60,000 nt of DNA. Origin: Antedon mediterranea. Taxonomy: Eukaryota; Echinodermata; Crinoidea; Comatulida; Antedonidae. The stretch lies in NCBI RefSeq assembly GCF_964355755.1, contig NC_092679.1, positions 20,452,932 to 20,512,931 on the forward strand, in the 5' to 3' direction. Positions 39,201 to 57,650 of the stretch are shown piece by piece (the first letter of the stretch is position 1; every line of letters begins with the position of its first letter). The notes beneath the pieces are model-generated. The model was given only the letters and a program-made list of their open reading frames with translations, was not told the origin of the DNA and did no database searches. The position numbers and the translations under genes are program-made.

Positions 39201-42200
39201 AATATATGCATAAATATAATAATAATATATATAATATAATTTAGTAGTACAGTACCAACTCATTGTTTTGAGTATGTGTACTGGGTGTGTATTTTCTTAC
39301 CTTGTATAGACCTACAGCATCTGGGCCATTCTGCAACCATGCCCTATCAGTGACCACAATCTGCGGTTGAGATCCGTTTACTGGTGCACCAATAAGAAAA
39401 AAGCCTTTGGAGTCCGTTCGATAACCAGTTAAATCAAACACCTTATACGCTCTGAAAATAATGAGACATATTTCATTTTTTGTTTACTTTTGCAGGGTAT
39501 TACTATTATTTATAAATTACTTTTGTATTTTTACAGAGGTTGCGGACACTAAAATGTTATGGCGAACCCACTGGCCAATTGTTGTCTAATTAAATGAGAC
39601 ATTTGCATTATTGACATAATTGATCTTTGTATGTTTTAGACATTAATTATTAAATGTTTTATCATATAAATTAACTATTTACCTCTTTCTGTCATTTCCA
39701 TTAAACAACACCACTTTCAGGCTATCTAAACTAGTATTCGCAAGACCAAGTAGTTCGATGAACTCTTCGTTATCGTGTCCTGGTTGATTCACATTAATCT
39801 CATTAATTCGGATGCGGTCCTGATAATGTGGCGTAGTCTCCGACATTGTCTGGCCATTCCTCCTACAGTTGTCGTTCAACTGCCATTTGCTGACAGGACC
39901 GTGTCCGAACATCGAATTACTTATACGCTCCGACACATCACACCTAAGTATGCTTTCCGGCTCTGGCGGAACCGTTACCTGATCCTGTCCAGGAGTAAGT
40001 TCTTCTATCAGTTCTACATTCACTTCTTCACCGTATACAACAGCGTCAATCCTATTATTAATGTTAGATTGTGTTGAAAGTCTAAAATCTGGAGGGCATA
40101 ACACTAGACTAACACCTTGTGGAGGGTTCAAGAAGTCATCTCGAAAAAATCGGAAAAATTGAGTTATGTTGCTCCCGACCGAAGACAAAACAAAATATCC
40201 ATTTCTGTCGGTTGTCGCGCCAGTAAGATCAAAACCATTATTAATATAACCAGGTCGGTACAAAAGTAAATTGATCCCGTCCAATGATTGATAACCGACT
40301 CCGCCATCATAAATTTCTACAAATGGATGCGAATCCGCTGTTTGGTATATATTTATTTCGTTTATATACAGCTCTGGTATTTGGCAATTATTCTCCAATC
40401 CTGGAGACAAGCTCATTGTTTTAAATGATCGCAACATGACTGGTTTCCATCCTCGACATCTACCAAGAGAAACATCTCCACCCGTGCCCGATGGTGCGCG
40501 TAACGGAGTTTGTCCAGGTATCAGTGTCTGCTGCATGTTATTGTTCACGTTCCGAGACCTGCCATAGACAACAGCATCTACCAGATTACATATCGTGACC
40601 TCGGACTTTGCGATCAAGACATTTGTGTCTTCATAATAAAGTGCGACGCCATTGATACCCGATTGTAAAAATCTAAACCCGTCAATGACAATATCCGGAG
40701 AGAATGTATCACTTGCATGGCCTATCACTAGATACCCGTTAGTTGGTTTATAATCTTCTAAATGGATAGTTCTATATAACGAACCTGAATTGCGTGTGAA
40801 TATTGCAAGGATATAGTTTTCTAGGTCATTCTGCGTAAAAATTATCTCAATGTATTGTGGGCCATCTGTCCATATATGGAGTTCATTAATAAACGCACCG
40901 CCTAGTTTTTGTTTTTGTTCACATGTATTATTTGGTGGGGTAGGTGCTGGAGTAGGAGTAGCCTCTGGTAAAGTACAATTATTTGGCCCACCGGGCGTGG
41001 CTGGGGTAAGTTTAAACGGACTTGACTTTCTTACGTCCATCCCTCGGCATCGGCTTACCGATTCATCAAAATCGTAAAAGTCGCGGTCTTCATGTATAGT
41101 GCCCTCGCCAGGTGTTAAGACAGTTGATAACGATACCACTCGACCGCCACGTCTATCGTAAACAACGGCATCCACCAGCAGGTCAAGATTACTCGTAGAG
41201 CGCATACCGGTACTGATCGCATTCGGATCTCCATAATAAAGTGCTACGCCATCTGGACCACTTTGGAGAAAATTAGCATTAGAATTATTTGGTACAATAT
41301 AATTTGGCGATGGGCGAATGCGGTGAGAGCCCATCAAAAAATAGCCACGGGCATCGACTGTGTACCCTGTTAAATAAAACAAACGATACAACCTATTATT
41401 ACGACCATTGAACAATGCAACTGTATAATTATCTAGGTTCACTTGAATGTTACCATTATTATACAATTCGATAAACTCCATATAATCACTTCCAGGATTA
41501 TCCGCATTTATTTCAGAGATACGCATCGGTGAGGTTGTTGTGATAGGTGCGATTGTTGGTGCGCCATTCTGAAGCGTACTGCTGTTACACGGATTCGGCT
41601 GTCCTGGTGTCAGCAGCATTATCGCAAAATGTGACGAATTCCGTACATCTGACCAATCACACCTGCTTATAGACTCATCATCTACTGGCGAAGCAAAAGC
41701 GTTTTCATGAACAGCAGTCTGCCCTGGCATGAGAACGTCAAGTAAAGTATGCGAACCTACAAAACCGCCGTCATCATATACAACCGCATCGATAAGCGAA
41801 TCATTCGTTACACGCATTCCTCGGTATAAATTCACCGACGATGAATTGTATAATGCGACCGCGTCAAGACCGTTTTGGATGATATTACGTGAAATTATCA
41901 AGTCCGGTACGGGTCGAACGTTTGCTGATCCCATCACAAAGAACTCCCCAGGGTTGAGCATTCCGCTAAGCGGTTTCACTCTATATGCTCGATTATTGTT
42001 ACCATTGTACAATACTAAACTATAACTTGAAAGGTTCACAGCTTGCGTTCCATTATTAACAAGTTCTATAAATTCACGGATATCATACAACGGGTTGTCC
42101 GCATTGATCTCATTAATAAGAATCTGACTGTTACACTGCAAAGGTAACCATATAAGGAAACACACTGTCATCAAAATGTGTGTGAAACGACCACCATTAA

Positions 42201-42225
42201 CATCTTCACCTCCTAAACAAGCCAT
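27100..42225 (-). CDS. Giant single-pass membrane protein with eleven tandem LTD-like repeats (complete, 17 exons, 2,304 aa)
   Basis: Exons (minus strand): 42,225-39,683; 39,451-39,301; 39,195-39,045; 38,344-38,133; 37,315-36,778; 36,108-35,965; 35,860-35,691; 35,142-34,773; 34,385-34,200; 33,246-33,097; 32,646-32,475; 31,859-31,305; 31,023-30,184; 30,002-29,737; 28,890-28,693; 27,983-27,872; 27,256-27,100. They sum to 6,915 nt with every phase matching, ending CAACCG-TAG. Layout: signal peptide 1-33; LTD-like repeats at about 34-213, 234-417, 444-614, 618-787, 804-980, 985-1164, 1172-1343, 1349-1530, 1539-1718, 1722-1898 and 1913-2070; Cys-rich SEA-like module about 2071-2215; transmembrane helix 2220-2243; tail 2244-2304. 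Each repeat opens with xINEIN and xFIEL, has GYFxIG, NGPDAVALY and DAVVY, and closes with LxPGQ, DESxSRC and PxPGxPNxC. LTDs form the immunoglobulin-like tail of nuclear lamins and also occur in secreted bacterial proteins. An extracellular array suggests an adhesion or receptor role, which is inference. I recognise no named orthologue. Confidence 0.9.
27593..27781. mobile_element. MITE family A, copy 3
   Basis: It begins TTAAACTCTGTCTACACTAT and ends GATAGTGGAGACAGAGTTTAA, so both arms are intact and flanked by TTAA. It holds three internal AAATATGGTAGTGATATG-type blocks. It lies in the LTD gene intron 16. Confidence 0.85.
27872..27983 (-). CDS. LTD protein exon 16: transmembrane helix
   Basis: It enters in phase 1 (acceptor GACAG) and leaves in phase 2 (donor GTATGT). 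It encodes SMNAGFIVAVAVSG, then VTAVIIVTIIVFII and RKKQLCRCRR. About 24 hydrophobic residues followed by a basic stop-transfer cluster make this a type I membrane anchor. Two Cys in the basic stretch could be palmitoylated (inference). Confidence 0.9.
28237..28391. mobile_element. MITE family A, copy 4
   Basis: The left arm is TTAAAGCCTTGTCTCCACTA and the right arm is TTTGATAGTGTAGACAGAGC then TTTA. The centre reads CATATATGGACATAATG and TCATATCACTACCATATTTA, the orientation found in copy 1. It lies in LTD gene intron 15. Confidence 0.8.
28693..30002 (-). CDS. LTD protein exons 14-15: Cys-rich membrane-proximal, SEA-like module
   Basis: Exon 14 (30,002-29,737) starts with the ISRC end of repeat 11, then CACCQTKSTNSF, AENICPDKSFLKTIQMRLF and GIESRCQCGFSPAYLT. 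Exon 15 (28,890-28,693) continues SKILKGSVVFQTDMSALN, DKLFTSYQDYIKDTPSVIVA and SMNFSVDTSCIAGCVPDDET. A helix, then a KGSVVF strand, then a second helix before the membrane resembles a SEA (ferredoxin-like) domain, but no GSVVV-type autocleavage site is clear. The Cys pattern (CACC, CxC, CxxxC) suggests disulfides. Intron 14 carries a SINE and a family B MITE. The exon 14 donor (GTAAGT, 29,736) has a damaged duplicate about 90 bp downstream. Confidence 0.78.
28930..29155 (-). mobile_element. tRNA-derived SINE, minus strand
   Basis: On the minus strand a tRNA-like head with a B box GTTCGAATCC is followed by GTATCCTTAGACAAGACACT and a CCACCCAGAATGTGGGTACC block. This is the widespread CCTTGGGCAAGxCACTT ... 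GGGTACC body of animal SINEs. It lies in LTD gene intron 14. Confidence 0.72.
29330..29490. mobile_element. MITE family B, copy 2 (near full length)
   Basis: The left arm is CCGCAAGGACTTAACGCAAC and the right arm is GTTCTAGTGGGAACCAAGC then TTAA. Two core arms GAATTGACCAATCACAAGCG and CTTGTCATTGGTTAAAACGC face each other, so the whole element can fold on itself. It lies in LTD gene intron 14. Confidence 0.75.
29617..29757. repeat. Direct duplication across the exon 14 splice donor
   Basis: GTGATAAGACTTACGTGTGA at 29,723 (the true donor, minus-strand GTAAGT) is copied as GTGATAAGACTTATGTGTGA at 29,633. Flanking CCAGTGTGT and GAGATANGCTNGAC blocks are also shared. In the copy the donor's invariant GT reads AT. 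Confidence 0.85.
30184..31023 (-). CDS. LTD protein exon 13: end of repeat 10 and most of repeat 11
   Basis: This 840-nt exon enters in phase 2 and leaves in phase 2 (donor GTAAGA after AATCA). It holds SNGYFLIGSG, FLQNGPGAVALYRG, LLPGQ, DESMSRC and TPKQPNSC of repeat 10, then KIIINEINPSSSADKGPQFV opening repeat 11. The simple read-through of this exon meets a stop exactly at the donor, which supports the splice. Confidence 0.9.
31149..31242. mobile_element. Family C inverted-repeat fragment
   Basis: AGCAGAACCTCTATTAAGGT, ACCTTCAGGACCCAACAAAG and TGTCCCCTTAATAGAGGC match other copies near 32,220, 35,470, 47,563 and 56,780. The CTATTAAGGGGACACC end recurs in both orientations. It lies in LTD gene intron 12. 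Confidence 0.6.
31305..31859 (-). CDS. LTD protein exon 12: end of repeat 9 and start of repeat 10
   Basis: The acceptor is ATTTCAG and the donor is GTATAA after GACAG; it is phase 2 at both ends. It encodes NRNGYFVIGSAN, FVQNGPDAVVLYHG, ENIVDALIYG, APGQ, EESMSRC and PTPGAFNNC, then KILINEVNTDEPGNDNADFI of repeat 10. The NGYFxIG block right after a phase-2 intron is shared with the next repeat, so introns 11 and 12 are in homologous positions. Confidence 0.9.
32108..32360. mobile_element. Family C fragments with an 18-nt G run
   Basis: It contains a G homopolymer of about 18 bases, then GACACCTTCTGGATCCAACA, TGTCCCCTTAATAGGGGAAA, CCCCTATTAAGGGGACACC and a final GGAGTTCTACAGTA. At least two overlapping or nested copies of the family are present. 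It lies in LTD gene intron 11. Confidence 0.6.
32475..34385 (-). CDS. LTD protein exons 9-11: rest of repeat 8, start of repeat 9
   Basis: Exon 9 (34,385-34,200) reads DYFIDSGEGGFLQMGPAAVT, IYRAPSGAFLHG and LIDTVVYTFW. Exon 10 (33,246-33,097) reads GQSIILLNEANNKTVSRCYG and PSPNRDNKC. Exon 11 (32,646-32,475) reads AIVINELNVDNAESDTHEYI, ELYDFGVGRTKLDGLM and VFFDGTNDDRSYFEVDLTG. The introns at the ends of exons 9 and 10 are phase 1 and the exon 11 donor is phase 2. The phase-1 intron before exon 11 falls exactly on a repeat boundary. Confidence 0.87.
33651..33720 (+). mobile_element. tRNA-like SINE head
   Basis: AGCTCAGTGGTGTAGAGATA (A-box region), CCCGGCTAGTGATCTGGAGG (anticodon-arm-like) and GTGGGTTCGAGTCCCACC (perfect T arm with B box) form a tRNA-like unit. 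AAAGAATTACTT follows instead of a Pol III terminator. The reverse translation 'GLEPTTSRSLAGC' is the common artefact of such repeats. It lies in LTD gene intron 9, between exons 9 and 10. Confidence 0.75.
34495..34735. mobile_element. Two family C-type fragments
   Basis: ACAGGCAACCTCTATTCAAG occurs twice (near 34,543 and 34,674), each followed by GACACC/GACAAT and AATGTTAATCCAGAA with TTTTATTGTAGTTGATTA or a close variant. This is a tandem or double insertion in LTD gene intron 8. Confidence 0.55.
34773..36108 (-). CDS. LTD protein exons 6-8: repeat 7 and start of repeat 8
   Basis: Exon 6 (36,108-35,965) reads DGFLIVLFSESGHSYFTIDL, AGYSTDSEGYLVVGVRS. Exon 7 (35,860-35,691) reads GFIRTSSGAVTIYKAAF and TEGLIDSVVYND. 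Exon 8 (35,142-34,773) reads SGQSLSRCFSLKLNS, PSPESLNAC, then DILINEIKVVPGSFWY, IDYIELRSSNGEYMDLTGTS and GYSTNDDGYFLLSNDKS. Phases run 1, 1, 0, 1. Repeat 7 lacks the usual NGPDAVALY wording but keeps GAVTIY at that place. Confidence 0.87.
35470..35640. mobile_element. Family C element, roughly full length
   Basis: TACAAGCCTCCTTGGACACC and CTATTCAGGGGACACC lie on the left, and CTATTAAGGGGACACCATGT and TGTCCCCTTAATAAGGGTTC on the right. The GGGGACA/TGTCCCC words form inverted ends. It lies in LTD gene intron 7. Confidence 0.6.
36598..36735. mobile_element. MITE family A, copy 5
   Basis: It begins GCTTTGTCTACATTATCAAA and ends GATAGTGTAGACAGTGCTTA. It holds a single AAATATGGTAGTGATATG block, so it is a short internal form. 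It ends about 43 bp downstream (in transcription sense) of the exon 5 donor at 36,778. Confidence 0.82.
36778..37315 (-). CDS. LTD protein exon 5: end of repeat 6 and start of repeat 7
   Basis: The acceptor is TTTTAG (phase 0) and the donor is GTAAGA (phase 1). It encodes RTNKDGLLILAQ, NSEGAIALFHS, EGLVDAIIF, STSDESINRCEY and MLNHC of repeat 6, then TLVINEINMVAADQFIEIWD and LGFGSTTL of repeat 7. Repeat 6 is the most divergent in its middle, with LLILAQ in place of GYFxIG. Confidence 0.88.
37450..38030. repeat. Minisatellite, 18-bp unit, about 30 copies
   Basis: The unit is ATTTTAATATGGATTGAC, with TATCAAATCAATC variants between units that read as the partial inverse of GATTGATAT. Copies therefore alternate between direct and partly inverted blocks. 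It lies in LTD gene intron 4, ending about 100 bp from exon 4. Confidence 0.88.
38133..39451 (-). CDS. LTD protein exons 2-4: repeat 5 and start of repeat 6
   Basis: Exon 2 (39,451-39,301) reads AYKVFDLTGYRTDSKGFFLI, GAPVNGSQPQIVVTDRA and WLQNGPDAVGLYK. Exon 3 (39,195-39,045) reads TANIIDAIVYGTR and LRLLVPGQIQIKED. Exon 4 (38,344-38,133) reads GDESIIRCHSK, YPSPGQPNKC and a PPPP linker, then VFINEVNVHAEGHTGVFVEL. Donors are GTAAGA, GTAAAG and GTGAGT; phases 2, 0, 1, 0. Repeat 5 is cut by three introns, unlike the uninterrupted repeats 1-4. Confidence 0.9.
39683..42225 (-). CDS. LTD protein exon 1: signal peptide, repeats 1-4, start of repeat 5
   Basis: This 2,543-nt exon encodes 847 full codons. 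The start is MACLGGEDVNGGRFTHI, then a hydrophobic LMTVCFLIWLPLQC core with likely cleavage near CNS|Q (residue 33), then QILINEINADNPLYDIREFI. Repeats 1, 2, 3 and 4 end in SRC...NPC, SRC...NNC, GRC...NNC and LRC...DNC. Linkers after repeats 1 and 2 are Pro/Thr-rich (TIAPITTTSP; TPTPAPTPPN), typical of extended, O-glycosylated spacers. Many NxS/T sites are present. The ATG context GAGATGG is strong. A second ATG 5 nt upstream opens a five-codon out-of-frame reading. The exon ends at GTAAAT. Confidence 0.93.
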
Positions 42226-42241
42226 CTCATCAAGTTAAAAC
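42226..42241 (-). promoter_or_regulatory. 5' leader of the LTD gene with overlapping upstream ATG
   Basis: Just upstream of the start codon the minus strand reads TTTTACTAG|GTTTTAACTTGATGAG, so a splice acceptor probably begins this exon at 42,241, leaving a 16-nt leader. The upstream ATG (TTGATGAGATGG) overlaps the main start and ends after five codons at TAG. A possible non-coding first exon ends at a GTAAAT donor at 45,718 (inference). Confidence 0.4.
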
Positions 42242-43205
42242 CTAGTAAAAGACACAAAGAAAATAATCAAACTCTTGAAATTTAACAATAAAAGTCCAAA
42301 GAGAAGCCTTGGATTTTATGTTGTTAAGTTGAATAAAGTAAAGAAAGTATGTATTGGCCATAAAACATGAAAATTAGAATAAAGATGAATAAAATCAAAC
42401 TTCGTCAAAGTTACTTACTGTACAGTATACAGTGAAACACGCCTCAAGGGAACAATATCATGAATGAATTACAATATACGCACAACCAGTTTTTCCAAGA
42501 ACAGAGAAATACACAAAACTAACATTAAACAACATTTGAGCTAAACATTAAAATGATAAAACCATGCTTTCTTTTTTAATTTAGGTATTAAAGGATCACC
42601 TATTATGTATTTGCATGGAGTAAACCTCCATGGTATTTGTAAGCAAAGCTTTTAACAATATTTAATAACAAACTGTATTGATAATAATTAATAGAAACAC
42701 TGGCCTAAGCCAACATTTTATCTCGTTTGTGAACATTAAAACAAGCAATAAAACAAGCATTTTTAGTGGTAACTTTTCAAGGTGATGCAGCTACCATGGC
42801 AACCAATGGGTTAGCTAAAGGATACAGTAGAGAGACAAGGTCACAGTTTGTTAAAACACACTAACAAACTGGTACAGACCTAGATTTATTTGTATCTCTT
42901 ATTTTATGGTCATTAGTGTGTTTTGAAGACAGCAGCTGTGTCACTGAACATTTCAAGCAAATAATTGGGAGAATTGTGGAAGAAAATAAATCACCGGAGC
43001 TTATTTCTATCATTATATTACATGAACCCAGGTGTCATTTTAAACTGAAAGGTGGTAGGGTTGGAACATGAAGTATGAACAGTTTAAAGTCAAAACCTCA
43101 GCAACCGTAAACATAGGCATCAGAATGGTCGTTGCTAATAAGCTACCTCTGTATTTATCATTATCATTGGCTTACCAATTCCATCAATCAACCACTCAAG
43201 AGTTT

Positions 43206-43374
43206 AAGGTCCTGTTTCTGCTTCTAAAAAATAACCGGTTAAAAACAGTGTTCGAATAAATTAACCCAAAATTTTTGCCAGCAGAAACAGGATAAATTTT
43301 CTATATAACCGGTTAAACGGCAGCCTAAAAATAACGGTTAAAAACACCCAATCATGCAGCAGAAACAGACCTTC
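43206..43374. mobile_element. Small inverted-repeat element E, about 169 bp
   Basis: AAGGTCCTGTTTCTGC on the left is mirrored by GCAGAAACAGACCTT on the right (one base indel). Inside, ATAACCGGTTAAA occurs twice, with further CCTAAAAATAACGGTTAAAA. It is a non-coding MITE-like unit, the only copy noticed in the window. Confidence 0.65.
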
Positions 43375-45943
43375 ATAACCTACTACGATTGTATTGCGAT
43401 CTTTTGTAGCAATTACAACAGAAATGGTGGTTATATGACCAGACTAAGCTACAAGTATAGTCTATGTTTGTGTGACATATAATCTCTAGTTTAATCTAGT
43501 TCTTATTTCTCCATGGCTTGACCCGACCCAAGAACGTTTCGCTCAATCAAAGTTGCCTATAGATTCTCATACTTGGGGTTTAAAAACCAGCTTAGCTAAA
43601 TGGGTTACCCATGCCACTGATACTTTATTAAGATCAAGAGAATTAATTTGGATACACTGATCGACCAATCACGACACTCGATTGTATCAACCTGAAACAA
43701 ACAGTAAACAGTGCAATTTTCGCATTATTTGTGTTTTGCATTAGTGTGTGTATTGTACAATAAACATTATTTTTTTAGGGGTGAACGATTTGGAACTTTA
43801 TAATAAACTTTTTTACAAATACAACTGCACATGAGAATGAGGAACTAATTCTTCCATGTACTAAAATTGCCAATTGGGTGTATCAAAAGATTCAGACTCA
43901 AAATCTTATTCTTTTTCCCAATTTTTTTTTTTAGTTCACAGAATAAAACAATCTTAAATATTATTTGTTTTCTTTTTGATCTTCTGTGAGTGTTTTATAA
44001 AGTAGTATGTAATTTAATAGAATAAAACGATCTTTATTATTTACCATCCTAAAGGAGGTATTTATATAGTTTTAAAAAACCTATTTATTTTCAAATTCAT
44101 TCATTTGTTTTTTTTTTGGCGTTGCTGTTCTTTTGTTAGTCAACTGAAACTATTGTTTGAAAGGCTGGTTACATAACAATTACACCAAACTAAACTTGCA
44201 TACACATGCTTGTAGTGAAATTAGCCTAATCACATACAGCATTAACATTAACAGTGAACTTATGTTGGAGAATTTGACAGTATGCACTCTCGGAGTGCCG
44301 TTCTAGTTATTAACCAGTGTTTTTTATAAAGTACTGTAGTATGTTAAAAAGAAACTGGAGTAGAAGGTCATCTCCCAAACATTGTTTAATCCAATGGTTA
44401 AATAGTGATTGGTTAATATTTAACTTAACTTGAGCTGTGAGAATTTTAAAGAGTCATAAACAAAAAAGGTTCAAGGCAATTTGTATTTGTACAGGTTTAG
44501 GCACTACTTTTGTTTTTATCAACAATCTCCTCATCATAAGTCTAGGACTGGATAACATCTCTTAAGATATTTGGCACTATACATACTCTCTGAAAAACTC
44601 TGGAGTGGTTAAGTGTATTAACCATAAAAAATGTTATTGTATAAATTTGAATTTACAATTACACAATTGAATTATAAGTAATTGGGCTCTTTAGAAAATA
44701 CAAGGGATTGTTTGAAAATGCATTTTAAAACAAAGTCAGCATTGTCTATTAAAAAAAACCCACAAATCTGGCTGAGGCATACTGTAAGGGTTTGAAAACG
44801 TTGTGTTGTTTATTACTGTATTTATAAACCCAAGTGACCACATTTATTAAAACCTGGCCTCAGTGATGTAGCCATGAGAAAAAGTGGTCAGGTTTTCACA
44901 AGAAAAGATTTAAGTGTAAAACAATAGGAAATTCACTACAAGTTAGATCGCATCTTTTTAAATAAGAAAAAAATATTTTAATCAAAAGATCAATATTAAT
45001 TACTATTTAATATTGATTGTTCTTTTAATTTAAATTTTTTTTGCCTATTATAGGAACTAATTTTATTAAAGTGCAAATAGTTACCCAGTGGATGATTTTA
45101 ACATTATGAAAAAATCCTGTAGGCTGTAGTACCACTTTTAAAAAGGCCTGATTTTACGCTTTTTCTGCTTAACAAAAAAAACCTTGAAAAACAAGTTGTT
45201 ACATTTTGATAATTAAAAAAAACCCTATTTTATATGGTTAATTTTGATTCTGTCGGTTTATAAATTTAAAGTAAGAAGTAATTTTAAATGGTCGAAAAAT
45301 ACAAAGTCTATTTTCTTTTTTAAACTTTTTGTATTAATATTTAAGATTTTTTTTTTTTCATTTTGAAAACAAGTCTTCATTCAGTTGTAGTAATTACTAT
45401 AATAATATATATTTAAATTACAATAATTCAGACAACCCATGGTACAGTCAACTACTGCAATACTAATTTACACTCATTACATATGCGTATCTGTTTACAG
45501 CATTCTCGAATTAAAGCTCAGCTTTCAAAATAATCATGCGCCTGGTAGGACAATTTTTCAAGGCTAATGACACAGGCTACATACCATGGCTACATACAGT
45601 TGTAGCCTAGGACTTTCACCGCCTGTCACTCACATTTCTAATGTTAAATACAATTAAATACTCTTATTTAATGAGATTTAAATAATAAAAATGTTACTTT
45701 TAATAAAACAAATTTACCTTCAATAATATATGGAAATAAAACGAACTTTACATCACGATTTTGTCGGCAAATTAGTCTTCTGCATGCCGCATGCTGAGAT
45801 GACAAACTTATTTTGAGAACTGATGACAACTTAATGATGAATTATAGAGGGCGCTATGAACAAAAATTCCGTATTAAAATAATAATAATTTCAACATTGG
45901 CAGAAAATTTCAAATGAACCGAACTTTAATAAATATTACTTTC

Positions 45944-45949
45944 TTTATT
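45944..45949 (-). promoter_or_regulatory. Candidate polyadenylation signal of MCM8
   Basis: AATAAA on the minus strand about 345 nt past the MCM8 stop codon at 46,294. Other A/T-rich hexamers are nearby, so its use is not certain. Confidence 0.4.
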
Positions 45950-46293
45950 GGTTAATACAAATAATTATAAAAAAAAACGTTTTATACACTGCTTTAAAAA
46001 ACAATACAGAAACTTTATCTGTACAAATCACAGGTCGATCCTCAAAATGTCTTGCCTATCTTGCATGTAAAAAAAAGGTTTAAATTTAGCACTTAATTTT
46101 ACAACTGTGTAGGCCCTTAACTTATCACCCTCAATACACCATCTATTCAGTAACAGTTTAATACACAAAAAAAGTATGTAATAGAAAAAAAAACATGGGA
46201 TCTCAATTATTTAAAAACTTTTTTAATATTTAATATTTCAATTTCTTATATACATATTTTATATATTTATCTCATCTGTTGAAGTTATCCAAT

Positions 46294-56952
<10,659 letters not shown>

Positions 56953-57169
56953 CTGTAAACTAATGAATTACAGGTAGTAAAGTAATCTCACATACATGTA
57001 ACTCTTTGGTTAATCATAAAAGTACAATGACCTTTCATTTGTTTACCTATATAAATATTAAAATCAACGAATAATTAATAAATTTTGATAAATATAGTGT
57101 TGATAATGGCTTACAAAATGAATTACAAACCACAGTAGAAATAACTTTGTTTTAAAAAAAAAAGAAAAA

Positions 57170-57650
57170 GTAGATTTATATTTATTACATCATGAAATTA
57201 TTTATAGTTTGTTCTTAAGAGAAATGTATATTATATATCATTATTATTTAAAAAGTGTTATTATTTTAAGCTATTTTAAATTGAAATATGAAAGTGTTCA
57301 ATAAAAGCACTGTTTTTTATATAATGTTTTTTTTTAATCTTGAATTATTTATAGAACTTTTATCATCTGTTTATTTAGTAAGTAATAACTATTTATTTGA
57401 ATAAGAAAGTTTTATGTTTAATTAAATTATTTTTTAGTTGAAATATGCTATAAAAGAAAAAATTGACAACAAATTATTTATAGACTTTGTTTTTAAGAGA
57501 AAAGAAAAAGTAGATTTATATTTATTACATTATGAAATTATTTATATTTTGTTCTTAAGAGAAATGTATATTGTGTATTACTATTAATAAGAAAGTGTTA
57601 TTATTTTAAGCTATTTTTTAAATTGAAAATATGAAAGTGTTCAATAAAAA
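57170..57650. repeat. Direct duplication of about 145 bp
   Basis: GTAGATTTATATTTATTACA starts both copies (about 57,170 and 57,509). They share ATGAAATTATTTATA, TTGTTCTTAAGAGAAATGTA, AAGTGTTATTATTTTAAGCT and end in GAAAGTGTTCAATAAAA. The region is otherwise very AT-rich, upstream of the visible MCM8 exons, with no coding sign. Confidence 0.8.

Larger units (their letters stand above)
42242..46293. other. Intergenic or 5' UTR-intron region between the LTD gene and MCM8
   Basis: No protein-coding exon was recognised here; it is AT-rich with short scattered frames. It contains a 169-bp inverted-repeat element (separate entry), a TAGAGGGCGCTA word near 45,845, and a possible LTD-gene non-coding exon ending at 45,718. 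The promoter of the LTD gene should lie here. Confidence 0.5.
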
